From assembly GCA_946040935.1 (NCBI GenBank), contig CAMGCN010000050.1, forward strand, positions 1 to 6,852: a stretch of 6,852 bases of DNA. Direction: 5' to 3'. This document shows positions 6,798-6,852 of the stretch, piece after piece. The position numbers and the translations under genes were made by a program. This stretch comes from an uncultured Clostridia bacterium. Lineage in GTDB: Bacteria > Bacillota > Clostridia > Oscillospirales > CAG-272. The first letter of the stretch is position 1. The number at the start of each line of letters is the position of its first letter. Under the pieces are notes generated by a model. It was not told the DNA's origin, did not search any database, and was given only the letters and a program-made list of their open reading frames with translations.

Positions 6798-6840
6798 AAA
6801 AAATAAAACACCTCTGATTTCATTAAGAAAAAAGAGGTGT
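6798..6840 (-). terminator. Rho-independent terminator of a gene beyond the right edge
   Basis: On the minus strand ACACCTCT (6840-6833) pairs with AGAGGTGT (6815-6808) in an 8-bp stem; the 17-nt loop can pair further (TTTC with GAAA). The tract TTTATTTTTTA follows. It would end transcription entering from beyond 6852, whose gene cannot be identified. The T tract lies only on the minus-strand side. Confidence 0.75.
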
Positions 6841-6852
6841 ATATATCATGTC

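Noticed and set aside
1..6852. Search for CRISPR arrays, tRNAs, rRNA, insertion sequences, tandem repeats or defence genes.
   Set aside because: Reading both strands showed no regularly spaced repeats, no transposase frame and no tRNA-like fold; every long segment is covered by recognised housekeeping genes.

Overview
The window looks like one short contig from a low-to-moderate GC Gram-positive bacterium, most likely an anaerobic Clostridia-type Firmicute. The basis is a large Bacillus-type SRP RNA with an Alu domain directly upstream of dnaX-ybaB-recR, strong purine-rich Shine-Dalgarno sites, AT-rich sigma-A-like promoters with 17-bp spacers, and protein sequences of Firmicute character. 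I infer this affiliation from features and did not search for it. All genes whose coding sequence lies in the window are on the minus strand, so transcription runs from right to left.

Layout in the direction of transcription: (1) 6798-6840, a terminator of a gene lying beyond the right edge. (2) gpsA-like glycerol-3-phosphate dehydrogenase (6736-5780) with its own promoter (TTGCAT-17-TATAAT) and a perfect hairpin terminator at its stop codon. (3) A strong promoter (TTGCAA-17-TACAAT) driving the SRP RNA (about 5687-5396), whose two ends can pair in a long helix 1. (4) dnaX (clamp-loader tau/gamma), ybaB (nucleoid-associated protein) and recR (recombination mediator), packed with a 2-nt gap and then a 1-nt overlap. 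After a 50-nt gap comes an SGNH/GDSL hydrolase, and then a terminator at 2138-2163. (5) A separate promoter and pcrA, a UvrD-family DNA helicase with an internal insertion of about 40 residues, whose C-terminus is cut off by the left edge.

The first nine bases (AAGAGACAG) match the end of the Tn5/Nextera mosaic-end sequence. They replace the conserved Arg-Ala of helicase motif VI, so the left edge is almost certainly a contig end with residual sequencing adapter rather than native DNA.

The genes are mostly housekeeping: replication (dnaX), recombinational repair (recR, pcrA), protein targeting (SRP RNA) and phospholipid precursor synthesis (gpsA). I found no mobile element, CRISPR array or defence system, and no sign of an unknown multi-gene system. 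The points worth a second look are the adapter remnant, the SRP RNA helix 1 and apparent read-through into dnaX, the divergent GpsA active-site motif, the PcrA insertion, and the SGNH hydrolase attached to the dnaX-recR operon.
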